From positions 1 to 64,000 of the forward strand of contig JAVKHY010000010.1 of assembly GCA_031459765.1 (NCBI GenBank): DNA of 64,000 bases, written 5' to 3'. The position numbers and the translations under genes are program-made. The notes beneath the pieces were generated by a model. The model had not been told where the DNA came from. It worked only from the letters and a program-made list of their open reading frames with translations, and made no database searches. Below, one piece after another: positions 26,293 through 33,399 of this stretch. Within the stretch, counting starts at the first letter, position 1. Every line of letters begins with the position of its first letter. Source of the DNA: Armatimonadota bacterium (GTDB lineage Bacteria > Sysuimicrobiota > Sysuimicrobiia > Sysuimicrobiales > Kaftiobacteriaceae).

Positions 26293-26920
26293 GCCGGCCA
26301 CCGTGGCCATCTACATCGACGGCGCCGCGCGCGACAATCCCGGCCCCGCCGGGATCGGCGTGGTCCTGAAGGACGGCGACCGGGTCATCGCTGAGATCAG
26401 CGAGTACATCGGGCGGACGACGAACAACGTGGCCGAGTACCGCGCGTTGCTGCGCGGGCTGGAGGAGGCGAAGGCGCTGGGCGCGCGGGCCGTGGACGTG
26501 CGGTCGGACAGCGAGCTGCTGGTCCGGCAGCTCAAACGGGAGTACAAGGTGAAGAGCCCGGACCTGAGCCCGCTGTACCTGGAAGCCAACCGGCTGCTGA
26601 CCTCCTTCGCGCGCTACGCGGTGCACAAGGTCCCCCGGGGGGAGAACGCGGCGGCGGACGCGCTGGCCAACCGCGCCATCGATGCCGCCGTGCCCGAGTC
26701 GACGCTGGACTTCTCCGTCCTCGTCGAACCGGTGGCGGGGGGATTCGTGGCCCGCGTCCCGGCGCTGGGCGTCATAGCGGAGGGGAAGACCCGATCCGAG
26801 GCGCTGGACAGCGCGCGGCGTGCTGTGGTCGAAGAGGTGCGGCGGCGGCGGGCCGCGCATCGCCCACTCCCCAGGGAGGAGCGCATCCGCGTCCGCATCG
26901 GGCCGGAAGGAGTTGAGTGA
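26279..26920 (+). CDS. RNase H family protein fused to a HicB-like domain
   Basis: Residues 8-135 are a type I RNase H fold with the four acidic catalytic residues in place: Asp14 (YIDGAARDNPG), Glu53 (NNVAEYRALL), Asp77 (SDSELL) and Asp127 (AAADALAN). Residues 143-192 resemble HicB/UPF0150 antitoxin-type domains: a beta-rich FSVLVEPVAGGFVARVPALG, then SEALDSARRAVVEEV. It probably cleaves RNA in RNA-DNA hybrids. The added domain may bind nucleic acid or mediate dimerisation. It overlaps the preceding gene by 14 bases and RNase P RNA follows. Confidence 0.9.
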   Translation: MSPGRPATVAIYIDGAARDNPGPAGIGVVLKDGDRVIAEISEYIGRTTNNVAEYRALLRGLEEAKALGARAVDVRSDSELLVRQLKREYKVKSPDLSPLYLEANRLLTSFARYAVHKVPRGENAAADALANRAIDAAVPESTLDFSVLVEPVAGGFVARVPALGVIAEGKTRSEALDSARRAVVEEVRRRRAAHRPLPREERIRVRIGPEGVE

Positions 26921-26947
26921 CCTGGTCCCGGGTGGTAGGATGACCCC

Positions 26948-27315
26948 GGGAGCAGGCCGGGCAGCCGCTGCGGGTCCCGTGCGTACGGCGGGACGGCCCG
27001 CAGAGGAAAGTCCGGGCACCACAGGGCAGGGCGCTGGGTAACGCCCAGTGGGGGCGACCCCAAGGACAGTGCCACAGAAACATACCGCCGGCCGCTCGGC
27101 CGGTAAGGGTGCAATCGTGCGGTAAGAGCGCACGGCGTGCCGGGTGACCGGCGCGCGGGCAAACCCCGCCCGGTGCAAGGCCATGTAGGGGGAGATGAGG
27201 CGGCCCGCCGCATCCCCGGGTAGGCCGCTATCAGGCGTCTGGCAACAGGCGCCGCAGAGAGATGGCTGCCGCCGCCCACCCGGCGGTACAGAACCCGGCT
27301 TACAGGCCTGCTCCC
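26948..27315 (+). ncRNA. rnpB: RNase P RNA, bacterial class A
   Basis: The conserved blocks appear in order: GAGGAAAGTCCGGGC near 27002, ACAGAAACATACCGCC near 27072, the GGTAAGGGTGCAA region, and near the 3' end AGAGAGATGGCTGCCGCC and ACAGAACCCGGCTTACAG. The termini GGGAGCAGGCC and GGCCTGCTCCC pair to form P1. It is the catalytic RNA that matures the tRNA 5' end. Ends are set by P1 pairing and could differ by a few bases. Confidence 0.95.
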
Positions 27316-27388
27316 GCATCCTCCTGATGTCGCGGCTTCGATTGCGCCCTGCCGAGGGTCCCGCGTCCGCGTGGGGGGCCCGTCCGAC

Positions 27389-28684
27389 TCAGCGGGGGAT
27401 GTGGGGCGTCCCGCGAGGATAGAGCAGGTAGCGCTGGCGGATCGTCACAAACCATTGGAGGTCGGCCTGCCAGCCGGCCACGATCCAGTCCGCACGCTCC
27501 CCCCGCAGGACGGCCTTCCGCACGGCGTCGGTGCCCCAGAGCAGATCGAAGCGGTACCGCTCCCCGCTCCGTGGCGGCGTGAACAGCGGCGTCCGAGGGT
27601 GGAGGCGGTGCACGGCGTCGAGAATGTGCACGGCGGTCGCCGCGGGGCGAAACCGGCGCCGGTCCGTAAGGACGAGCCGCACGCCGCCCTGGCGGCGTTC
27701 CGGGGGGCCGACGGTGACCGCCTCGAAACGCACCCCCGGAAGGCCGCGCCGGTTGAGGTGCATGGCCAGCAGATCCCCGCGCAGCCAGCGCGCCGTGACC
27801 GTCTGGAAGGGCGTGGTGGTCCCGGCGCCGACCCGGAGCGTGGTTCCCTCGAGCAGTCCCGTGGCCGCATGGAGCTGTGCCGCGGCCGGCGAGGGGAGGT
27901 TCGGCGAGGGGCGGAACCAGGAGAGGCCGGTATCCTCCCAGTGCATGCGACCCCGCCAGCCGCTCATCGGGACCACGGCCAGCCGCGCCCCGACGCCAAA
28001 CTCCTCATTGAAGAGCAGGGCGAGCTCGCCGATGGTCATGCCGTGCACTGCGGGGAGGGGGTAGATCCCGATGAAGGAGGCGAAGTCGGGGTCGAGGACC
28101 GGTCCGTCCACGCGGTCCCCGCCGAGCGGATTGGGGCGGTCCAGGACGACGACCGTCTTGCCGTATTCGGCCGCCGCCTGCATGGCCAGGGCCATCGTGG
28201 AGGTGTAGGTGTAGGCCCGCGCCCCGACATCCTGAAGATCGACGACCAGCGCGTCCACGCCGGCCAGCATCTCCGGGGAGGGGCGCCGGCGGCCCGCGTA
28301 CAGGCTGTAGACCGGGAGGGTCCTCGCGCCCGTGGCGGCGCGCAGGAAGGGCACGGCTTCGCCCGCCTGCAGCGTCCCCGCCAGTCCGTGCTCGGGGGCG
28401 AAGAGGGCGACGACGCGGATACGCGGATCGAGGGTGAGGATCGTCGCCGTGGGCCACCCCCCGAGTCCGGTTGCCGCGCGGTGGGTGATCAACCCGACCC
28501 GCTTGCCGGCCAGGAGCGGGGTGTAGTGGGCAACGAGGACGTCGACGCCGGGCCAGACCTGCGGTCGTGGCGCCGACGCTGCCGGCGGGCCGCCGCCCAG
28601 GACGAGGAGAACCGCTGCTGCGGCCAGAATTCCGCGGGTGTGAGCCCGGCGAGCCTGAAGTGTCCTCAATGCGGCAGTCGCCAC
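27389..28684 (-). CDS. Secreted NamZ-like (DUF1343) exo-N-acetylmuramidase
   Basis: Residues 1-37 form a signal peptide. The mature part has the DUF1343 signatures: VGLITHRAAT, LFAPEHGLAG, VVDLQDVGARAYTYTSTM, LDRPNPLGGDRVDGP and SWFRPSPNLPSP. In Bacillus, NamZ removes MurNAc from peptidoglycan fragments, so a wall-recycling role is likely. I place the start at GTG 28684, five bases after GGAG. A longer frame runs upstream to 29011 but is antisense to the zinc-ribbon gene and looks like its shadow. The start overlaps that divergent gene by 45 bases. Confidence 0.85.
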   Translation of the reverse strand: MATAALRTLQARRAHTRGILAAAAVLLVLGGGPPAASAPRPQVWPGVDVLVAHYTPLLAGKRVGLITHRAATGLGGWPTATILTLDPRIRVVALFAPEHGLAGTLQAGEAVPFLRAATGARTLPVYSLYAGRRRPSPEMLAGVDALVVDLQDVGARAYTYTSTMALAMQAAAEYGKTVVVLDRPNPLGGDRVDGPVLDPDFASFIGIYPLPAVHGMTIGELALLFNEEFGVGARLAVVPMSGWRGRMHWEDTGLSWFRPSPNLPSPAAAQLHAATGLLEGTTLRVGAGTTTPFQTVTARWLRGDLLAMHLNRRGLPGVRFEAVTVGPPERRQGGVRLVLTDRRRFRPAATAVHILDAVHRLHPRTPLFTPPRSGERYRFDLLWGTDAVRKAVLRGERADWIVAGWQADLQWFVTIRQRYLLYPRGTPHIPR

Positions 28685-28915
28685 GTGATCTCCAACATCA
28701 CGATCCGGTGGCGCCAGGTGCAGGGCGCCTTTCTCTCCGAGCGCGGTCACTTCTGCTTCCGGTGCGGACGCCCCTTCCAGCCCGGATCCAACGGGGAACT
28801 CGCCTTCCGGACGGTGCGGGTGGACGCCGTCTCCCCGGCCGTTCGGAGCCTCCAGGCCACCGCCGACGTCATCGTCGTGCGGTACCGCAACGGGGCGACG
28901 GAGATCCTGTACTGA
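28640..28915 (+). CDS. Small zinc-ribbon protein
   Basis: A 91-aa protein with CPQCGSRH near residue 8 and CFRCGRPF near residue 40, a four-Cys zinc ribbon, followed by a beta-rich segment DVIVVRYRNGATEILY. GTG 28640 is the only start close enough upstream of the first Cys. It is divergent from the NamZ-like gene and their 5' ends overlap. I do not recognise a specific family; nucleic-acid or protein binding is possible. Confidence 0.7.
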   Translation: MSPASLKCPQCGSRHVISNITIRWRQVQGAFLSERGHFCFRCGRPFQPGSNGELAFRTVRVDAVSPAVRSLQATADVIVVRYRNGATEILY

Positions 28916-29045
28916 GGCCGCCGGCGCGCTATCGCTGCCGCGGCGCCTCTGCCGTTGTCCTGCCCCTCTTCCGGCGCCCTTCAGACCTCGCCAGGGGGCC
29001 GTTGCGGGCATGGGAAAGAGGGGTCCGGTTTCGGAGGTGCAGCCG

Positions 29046-30530
29046 GTGTCGGGTGAGGCCGTCGCCGTAGCGCACGACCACGCATCGGGTTTCCTCGGCC
29101 TGATGCGGAACCGGAACTACGCGTTGCTGTGGTCCGGACAGCTCGTCTCGGAGATGGGCAACCGGTTCCACTGGGTGGCGGTGTCGCTCTGGGTGTACGC
29201 TCTCACCCAGTCCGCCGGGGCCGTCTCACTGGCGATCTCCTCGATGTTCGTGGGCAGCTTGCTGGTGAGTCTGTGGGCGGGAGCCCTGGTCGATCGGCTC
29301 AACCGGAAAGTCATCCTCGTCGCCGCCGACCTCGCGCGCGGCGCCCTGGTGGCGCTGATTCCCACGCTCATCCCGATCAGCCTCTGGCTCGTTTACCTGG
29401 ATCTGGTGCTCATCTCCGTGGCCACCGCCTTCTTCCGGCCGGCCATCTTTGCCATCGTGCCGCAGGTCGTACCGCGGCGCGACCTCATGCCCGCCAACTC
29501 CTTTTTCACGGCCATGGACACCGGGACGGAGATTCTCGGCCCCATCCTGGCGGGATTTCTCGCCCAATCCTACGGGTACGCGCCGCTGCTGTACCTGGAC
29601 AGCATGACCTACTTCTTCTCGGCGCTGTGCGTCGTGTCCATGAACTTGAGCCAGGAACGCCGTGTCCCGCCCGGCCTGGACCTCCGGGCGGTGTGGGGCA
29701 GCGTGGTGGAAGGGCTGCGGTACATCCGGCGAGATGAGCTCCAGCGCGGGCTGTTCGTCCTCATCTTCCCGGCCACCCTGGTCGGAGCGGGCCTCAACGC
29801 CCTGCAGACCCCGCTGGCCAAAGGAGCCGTCGGTATCACCGATGCGGAGTTCGGTACGTTTCAGAGCGTGTGGGGCCTCGGCTTCGTCGTCGCCTCACTC
29901 CTCCTGGGATGGTACGGAGGGGCCTTCCGCAAGAGCCGGCTGATCATCGCGGGATACTTTCTGGGTTTCCTGGCCACGGGACTGATGGGATTTAGCGCCG
30001 CCTACACCGCCCTGTTGCTCACCGCCTTTGCCGTTGGCTTCGCCAACACTCTGTACTACGTCGGGCTCGGCACCGTCTTGATGGAGTACACTCCCAGCGA
30101 ACTCATGGGCCGGGTCGTCTCCACCCGCCAGCTGGCCCTGGCCGTAACCCGGGTCTCGTCGCCGCTGATTTTCGGAGCGGTCGCCGAGATCGCCGGAATC
30201 CGGGAGGCCATCTACATTATGGCCGCAGTCGGGGCGGTCGGCACGCTCACCGCGGTCTGGCGCTATCCGTCGGTGCGGCAGTTCGACCGCGACTGGCAGA
30301 CGTCCGGCCCCTGGCTGTCCGCCCTCCTCAAGCCCTTCGTGGAGCCCGTGGATCCCGAGTTTCAGGAGGCGCCCCAGCGCTGGCTCAATGTGCTCTCGCT
30401 CCTCGTGGCGGCCCTCGGCTGGCTGATCATTGCCTTCGCCAACCTTATGGCGGCTCTGGCCCTCCTCGTGGCGGCCGTGGGTATCGGGATCCTGGGGTCC
30501 AGGCTGAAGCGGTATGGATGGCTCCGGTGA
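29046..30530 (+). CDS. MFS transporter, EntS-like (MFS_3)
   Basis: A 12-helix major facilitator protein, 494 aa from GTG 29046, which follows GGAGG by eight bases; an ATG 36 bases upstream gives 506 aa and has a weaker site. The loop 2/3 signature is GALVDRLNRKVILVAADLARG. The arrangement resembles the enterobactin exporter EntS group, which exports siderophores or drugs by proton antiport; the substrate here is unknown. It is the last high-GC gene before the low-GC island. Confidence 0.88.
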   Translation: MSGEAVAVAHDHASGFLGLMRNRNYALLWSGQLVSEMGNRFHWVAVSLWVYALTQSAGAVSLAISSMFVGSLLVSLWAGALVDRLNRKVILVAADLARGALVALIPTLIPISLWLVYLDLVLISVATAFFRPAIFAIVPQVVPRRDLMPANSFFTAMDTGTEILGPILAGFLAQSYGYAPLLYLDSMTYFFSALCVVSMNLSQERRVPPGLDLRAVWGSVVEGLRYIRRDELQRGLFVLIFPATLVGAGLNALQTPLAKGAVGITDAEFGTFQSVWGLGFVVASLLLGWYGGAFRKSRLIIAGYFLGFLATGLMGFSAAYTALLLTAFAVGFANTLYYVGLGTVLMEYTPSELMGRVVSTRQLALAVTRVSSPLIFGAVAEIAGIREAIYIMAAVGAVGTLTAVWRYPSVRQFDRDWQTSGPWLSALLKPFVEPVDPEFQEAPQRWLNVLSLLVAALGWLIIAFANLMAALALLVAAVGIGILGSRLKRYGWLR

Positions 30531-30564
30531 ACGGGTACGATCTCCAGGGAGAGGAGGAGTCACC

Positions 30565-30812
30565 GGGTTGCCGTAGAACACCGGTGCTTAACCGGACCGA
30601 CAGCATGAAGTAGGCCACTCCAAGGCCGCATCGAGGCATCTCCGGGTTCGGGCGAGTCGCCCAGTAGGGGATGCGTCACAGCCCATAACGTGCGGGAGCG
30701 CCGAGCCGAACACCTGTGTAGGTGAGCGTTGAAAGCATCCCGCAAGACCCGGTTGGTTCTCAGGGCACTGGGTGGCGAGAGAGGTTGGTAATGCTGGCGG
30801 TTCGGGTTTTTT
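30565..30812 (+). ncRNA. Structured RNA, candidate IscB omega RNA (HEARO)
   Basis: The 283-base gap before the island genes holds an ordered set of helices: CCGGT/ACCGG (30581-30595), GCATCTCC/GGGGATGC (30636-30643 with 30667-30674) enclosing GGGCGA/TCGCCC, and GCGGGA/TCCCGC (30692-30697 with 30738-30743) enclosing CACCT-GTGT-AGGTG. It ends near a run of seven T at 30807-30813. The sequence, especially GAGCGTTGAAAGCATCCCGC, reminds me of HEARO, the guide RNA of IscB nucleases, but I cannot run a model search. No IscB reading frame follows. The helices are certain; the family is tentative. Confidence 0.5.
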
Positions 30813-30813
30813 T

Positions 30814-32112
30814 ATGGAAGTCCTACCTAAGAGCCTGCAATTATACATCATAGGGATTATCGTTGCTGCTGCCAGCACTTTATGGGTCTTACTTCCTAGC
30901 ATCCCCCTTGATTCGACCAGTGAACTAACATTGTTTCTTGTTCTCATTGCGATTGCCTCCATGTTTCCCATCCCAGATCCGCGGGGTGGCTTCATTACAG
31001 CTGCGGCCATCCTCTTCTATGTGATGATAAGTCTTTACGGTCCCGGGACGGGTCTCATTGTCGCTGGGCCTGGGTACGCGGTCGGCGCCGCAATATCTAG
31101 GCGGTGGATCCCATGGCGCACTTTATCAAATGGCGCTCAAATGGGCTTGAGTGTGGCTGCCGCAGGTGTGGCATTTCGCCTTGGCGGCGGCAGTCTTTCA
31201 AACCCGGACTTTCGGTCCCTGCTTCTTCCGCTTGCGGCAGCTGTTCTGACCTTTCAGTTGGTAAACAATCTCCTTGTAGCGATCTACTTCAATAGATTGC
31301 GGGGAATGCCACTAATACCTACATGGCTTTCGGACGTGAAGGAGCTCTTAGTCTCCAATCTCCTGAGTATTCCCACGGCCGCCCTTCTGGCTATCCTTTA
31401 CAAGACAGCGGGCCCGGCAGTGCTCCTAGCTTACCTCGTATACCTCCCGCTGCAGCGACGAGCCCACGTCCTGTATCTCCAGCAAAAGCGGATATATGAC
31501 CAGGCAATCAACTCGCTTGTGCTTGCTATTGACGCTAACTTCCCGCAAGGTAAGGGCCACTCGCGCCGTGTGGCAAGCATCGCAGCCGCTATCGCCCGTC
31601 AAATGAGGTTATCGGACAGAGAGGTTGAGACGATTGAATTGGCTGCTTTGCTGCATGATGTAGGACTCATTGGCATCGATATGTCAAACGAAAATGACAC
31701 TCTGTCCGATCTTAGTGGGAGGTTCAAAGAACATACTCTGATTGGTGCGGAACTAGTGCGTGAGTTACCTCAAAGGGGCGTTGCTAACATCGTAAAATAC
31801 CATCATGAAAAGCTCGATGGCACGGGCTATCCGGATGGCCTCAAGGGAAGTGAGATTCCTCTCGGTGCGCGTATTGTCGCGGTTGCCGAAGTCTTCGACT
31901 CTAGGCTTTCGGATGAATCCCTCCGGGAATCCCCTCAACTAGCCGAGGTGGCCCTGAAACAGATACGAAGCGAAGCGGGAAAGTCTTTCGATCCTCGGGT
32001 CGTCGATGCACTGGCATCAGCGGTTATGTCCGGAGCCATAGATTGGATGAGTTTACAACGCGTGGACGAGGATAGCGATCCTCTCCGCCGAGGAGCAGCC
32101 CAGACCCAATGA
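30814..32112 (+). CDS. Membrane HD-GYP protein (island, first)
   Basis: 432 aa from ATG 30814. About seven hydrophobic segments fill residues 8-212. The HD-GYP domain (about 228-415) has GHSRR, the HD pair at 281-282 in LLHDVGLIG, and HHEKLDGTGYPDGLKG with GYP at 338-340. The usual DAFDAMTSDRPYR block is degenerate (EVFDSRLSDESLR). A c-di-GMP phosphodiesterase is likely. A T-run, not a ribosome binding site, precedes the ATG, so translation start is uncertain. GC content is clearly lower than in flanking genes. It overlaps the next gene by ATGA. Confidence 0.88.
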   Translation: MEVLPKSLQLYIIGIIVAAASTLWVLLPSIPLDSTSELTLFLVLIAIASMFPIPDPRGGFITAAAILFYVMISLYGPGTGLIVAGPGYAVGAAISRRWIPWRTLSNGAQMGLSVAAAGVAFRLGGGSLSNPDFRSLLLPLAAAVLTFQLVNNLLVAIYFNRLRGMPLIPTWLSDVKELLVSNLLSIPTAALLAILYKTAGPAVLLAYLVYLPLQRRAHVLYLQQKRIYDQAINSLVLAIDANFPQGKGHSRRVASIAAAIARQMRLSDREVETIELAALLHDVGLIGIDMSNENDTLSDLSGRFKEHTLIGAELVRELPQRGVANIVKYHHEKLDGTGYPDGLKGSEIPLGARIVAVAEVFDSRLSDESLRESPQLAEVALKQIRSEAGKSFDPRVVDALASAVMSGAIDWMSLQRVDEDSDPLRRGAAQTQ

Positions 32113-33323
32113 CTAGCTTCTACAGCCTGCTCATGCAGGCCTTTGGCATCTTTTCGGTTCTTGCGTCTGCAATGCTCGTCTTCATTCATGGAATGGGGCG
32201 AGATACAGCGCTCTTATCTCTGATTGGAGTAGCGGCTGGCTGGCTGAGGTTCAGCCTGGCGCCTGCCGGTTATCTCACACTCTCGCCAGTAGTTTTTTTC
32301 CTTTCTCTTCTTATAGGAGCTCCGTGGGATGCCCTCGTCGTTGGGATCGTCTCGATCGTTTTAGGGACCGTCGTGTTCCATCGATCGCAAGCTACGATGC
32401 GGGAAGTCGGCGAGGAGTCTGTCCCACTACTTGTTGCGCTTATTGCGTACTACTTTGCCGGGGCGATTATCTCTAGAGATCCTTCGCAGCAGGTGCTTTT
32501 TCCTTATCTGGCAGCAGCGATTGCATACGTGGGGGCAAGATTTGTCGTCGGCATGACCAGTGCGTACGCCAGAGAGGGCATCGCACCTACGTCGTATCTT
32601 TCAGATGCTGGAAAGGACGGTGTAGTGAATCTCGCGCTACATGCCTTTATCGCTCTCGCGCTTCGGCACTTTCTCTTCGACGAGTACGGATATTTCCCGC
32701 TAGTTCTAGCAATTGTTGCACTTCTTGAGCTTTATCATCCTTGGAAGCTGCTTAGCGAACAGGATGCGATTCTTTTTGCAAACCTAGCAATGATAGCCCA
32801 GGCTATAGACGTAAAGGACCCCTACACTGCGAGGCATTCGCGGAACGTAGCTCGAATCGCCGTCAGGATAGCGCGAGCAATGAAGCTGCCTGAAAGTGAA
32901 GTGCGAAAAGTCCGAATCGGAGCCCTGATGCACGACATTGGGAAGATTGGTGTTAGCACGGGAATAATTCGGAAGCCGGCAAGACTTGATCCCGATGAGG
33001 AGCGGTCGATGCGGGCTCATCCGGTGATAAGCGCAGACATAATACAGCCAATTGAGTTGCTTGAGAAGACTGCCGAAATCGTCCGACATCATCATGAACA
33101 CTGGGATGGTTCGGGTTATCCGAAGGGGTTAAGGGGTGAGGAAATTCCGGTGGGTGCGCGAGTCGTACTTGTTGCGGATGCGTTTGACGCTATGACGACA
33201 GATCGGCCGTACAGACGTGGTCGGTCAAAGCAGGAAGCCCTAGCGGTGCTTAAGGAGCACGCAGGGAAGCAGTTTGATGCCGGCGTAGTCCGAGCCCTAG
33301 AAACTGTAATCGACGCCCTTTAA
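32109..33323 (+). CDS. Membrane HD-GYP phosphodiesterase (island, second)
   Basis: 404 aa: about six to seven hydrophobic segments to residue 210, then an HD-GYP domain with ARHSRN, the HD pair at 275-276 in LMHDIGKIGV, HHEHWDGSGYPKGLRGEEIP at about 328-347 and the complete DAFDAMTTDRPYR block. All metal and substrate residues expected for c-di-GMP hydrolysis are present. It is translationally coupled to the first island HD-GYP gene and shares its low GC. The paired topology suggests that the two may form a heteromer; that is inference. Confidence 0.93.
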   Translation: MTSFYSLLMQAFGIFSVLASAMLVFIHGMGRDTALLSLIGVAAGWLRFSLAPAGYLTLSPVVFFLSLLIGAPWDALVVGIVSIVLGTVVFHRSQATMREVGEESVPLLVALIAYYFAGAIISRDPSQQVLFPYLAAAIAYVGARFVVGMTSAYAREGIAPTSYLSDAGKDGVVNLALHAFIALALRHFLFDEYGYFPLVLAIVALLELYHPWKLLSEQDAILFANLAMIAQAIDVKDPYTARHSRNVARIAVRIARAMKLPESEVRKVRIGALMHDIGKIGVSTGIIRKPARLDPDEERSMRAHPVISADIIQPIELLEKTAEIVRHHHEHWDGSGYPKGLRGEEIPVGARVVLVADAFDAMTTDRPYRRGRSKQEALAVLKEHAGKQFDAGVVRALETVIDAL

Positions 33324-33368
33324 TGGCCCATCCTAGAGCCCACAAGCGATCACCTACGGACATAGCAG

Positions 33369-33383
33369 CTTACGCGTTGTAAG
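33369..33383. other. Small palindrome before the regulator gene
   Basis: CTTAC-GCGTT-GTAAG is a five-base inverted repeat 17 bases before the ATG of the large regulator. It could be an operator or a chance repeat; no other copy was noticed nearby. Confidence 0.25.
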
Positions 33384-33399
33384 TACAGGCAGGTAGCGG

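Noticed and set aside
27371-28639. Plus-strand open frame running into the zinc-ribbon gene
   Set aside because: It is antisense to the NamZ-like gene, whose motifs are clear. Only the last 91 codons from GTG 28640 are supported.
30690-30760. Resemblance of TTGAAAGCATC to the 3' end of 23S rRNA
   Set aside because: Only the short GAAAGCATC segment matches; flanking helices do not follow 23S rRNA.
30560-30812. Group II intron fragment
   Set aside because: GTGCG occurs at 30690, but no domain V or maturase frame is seen. The helices fit a compact stand-alone RNA better.
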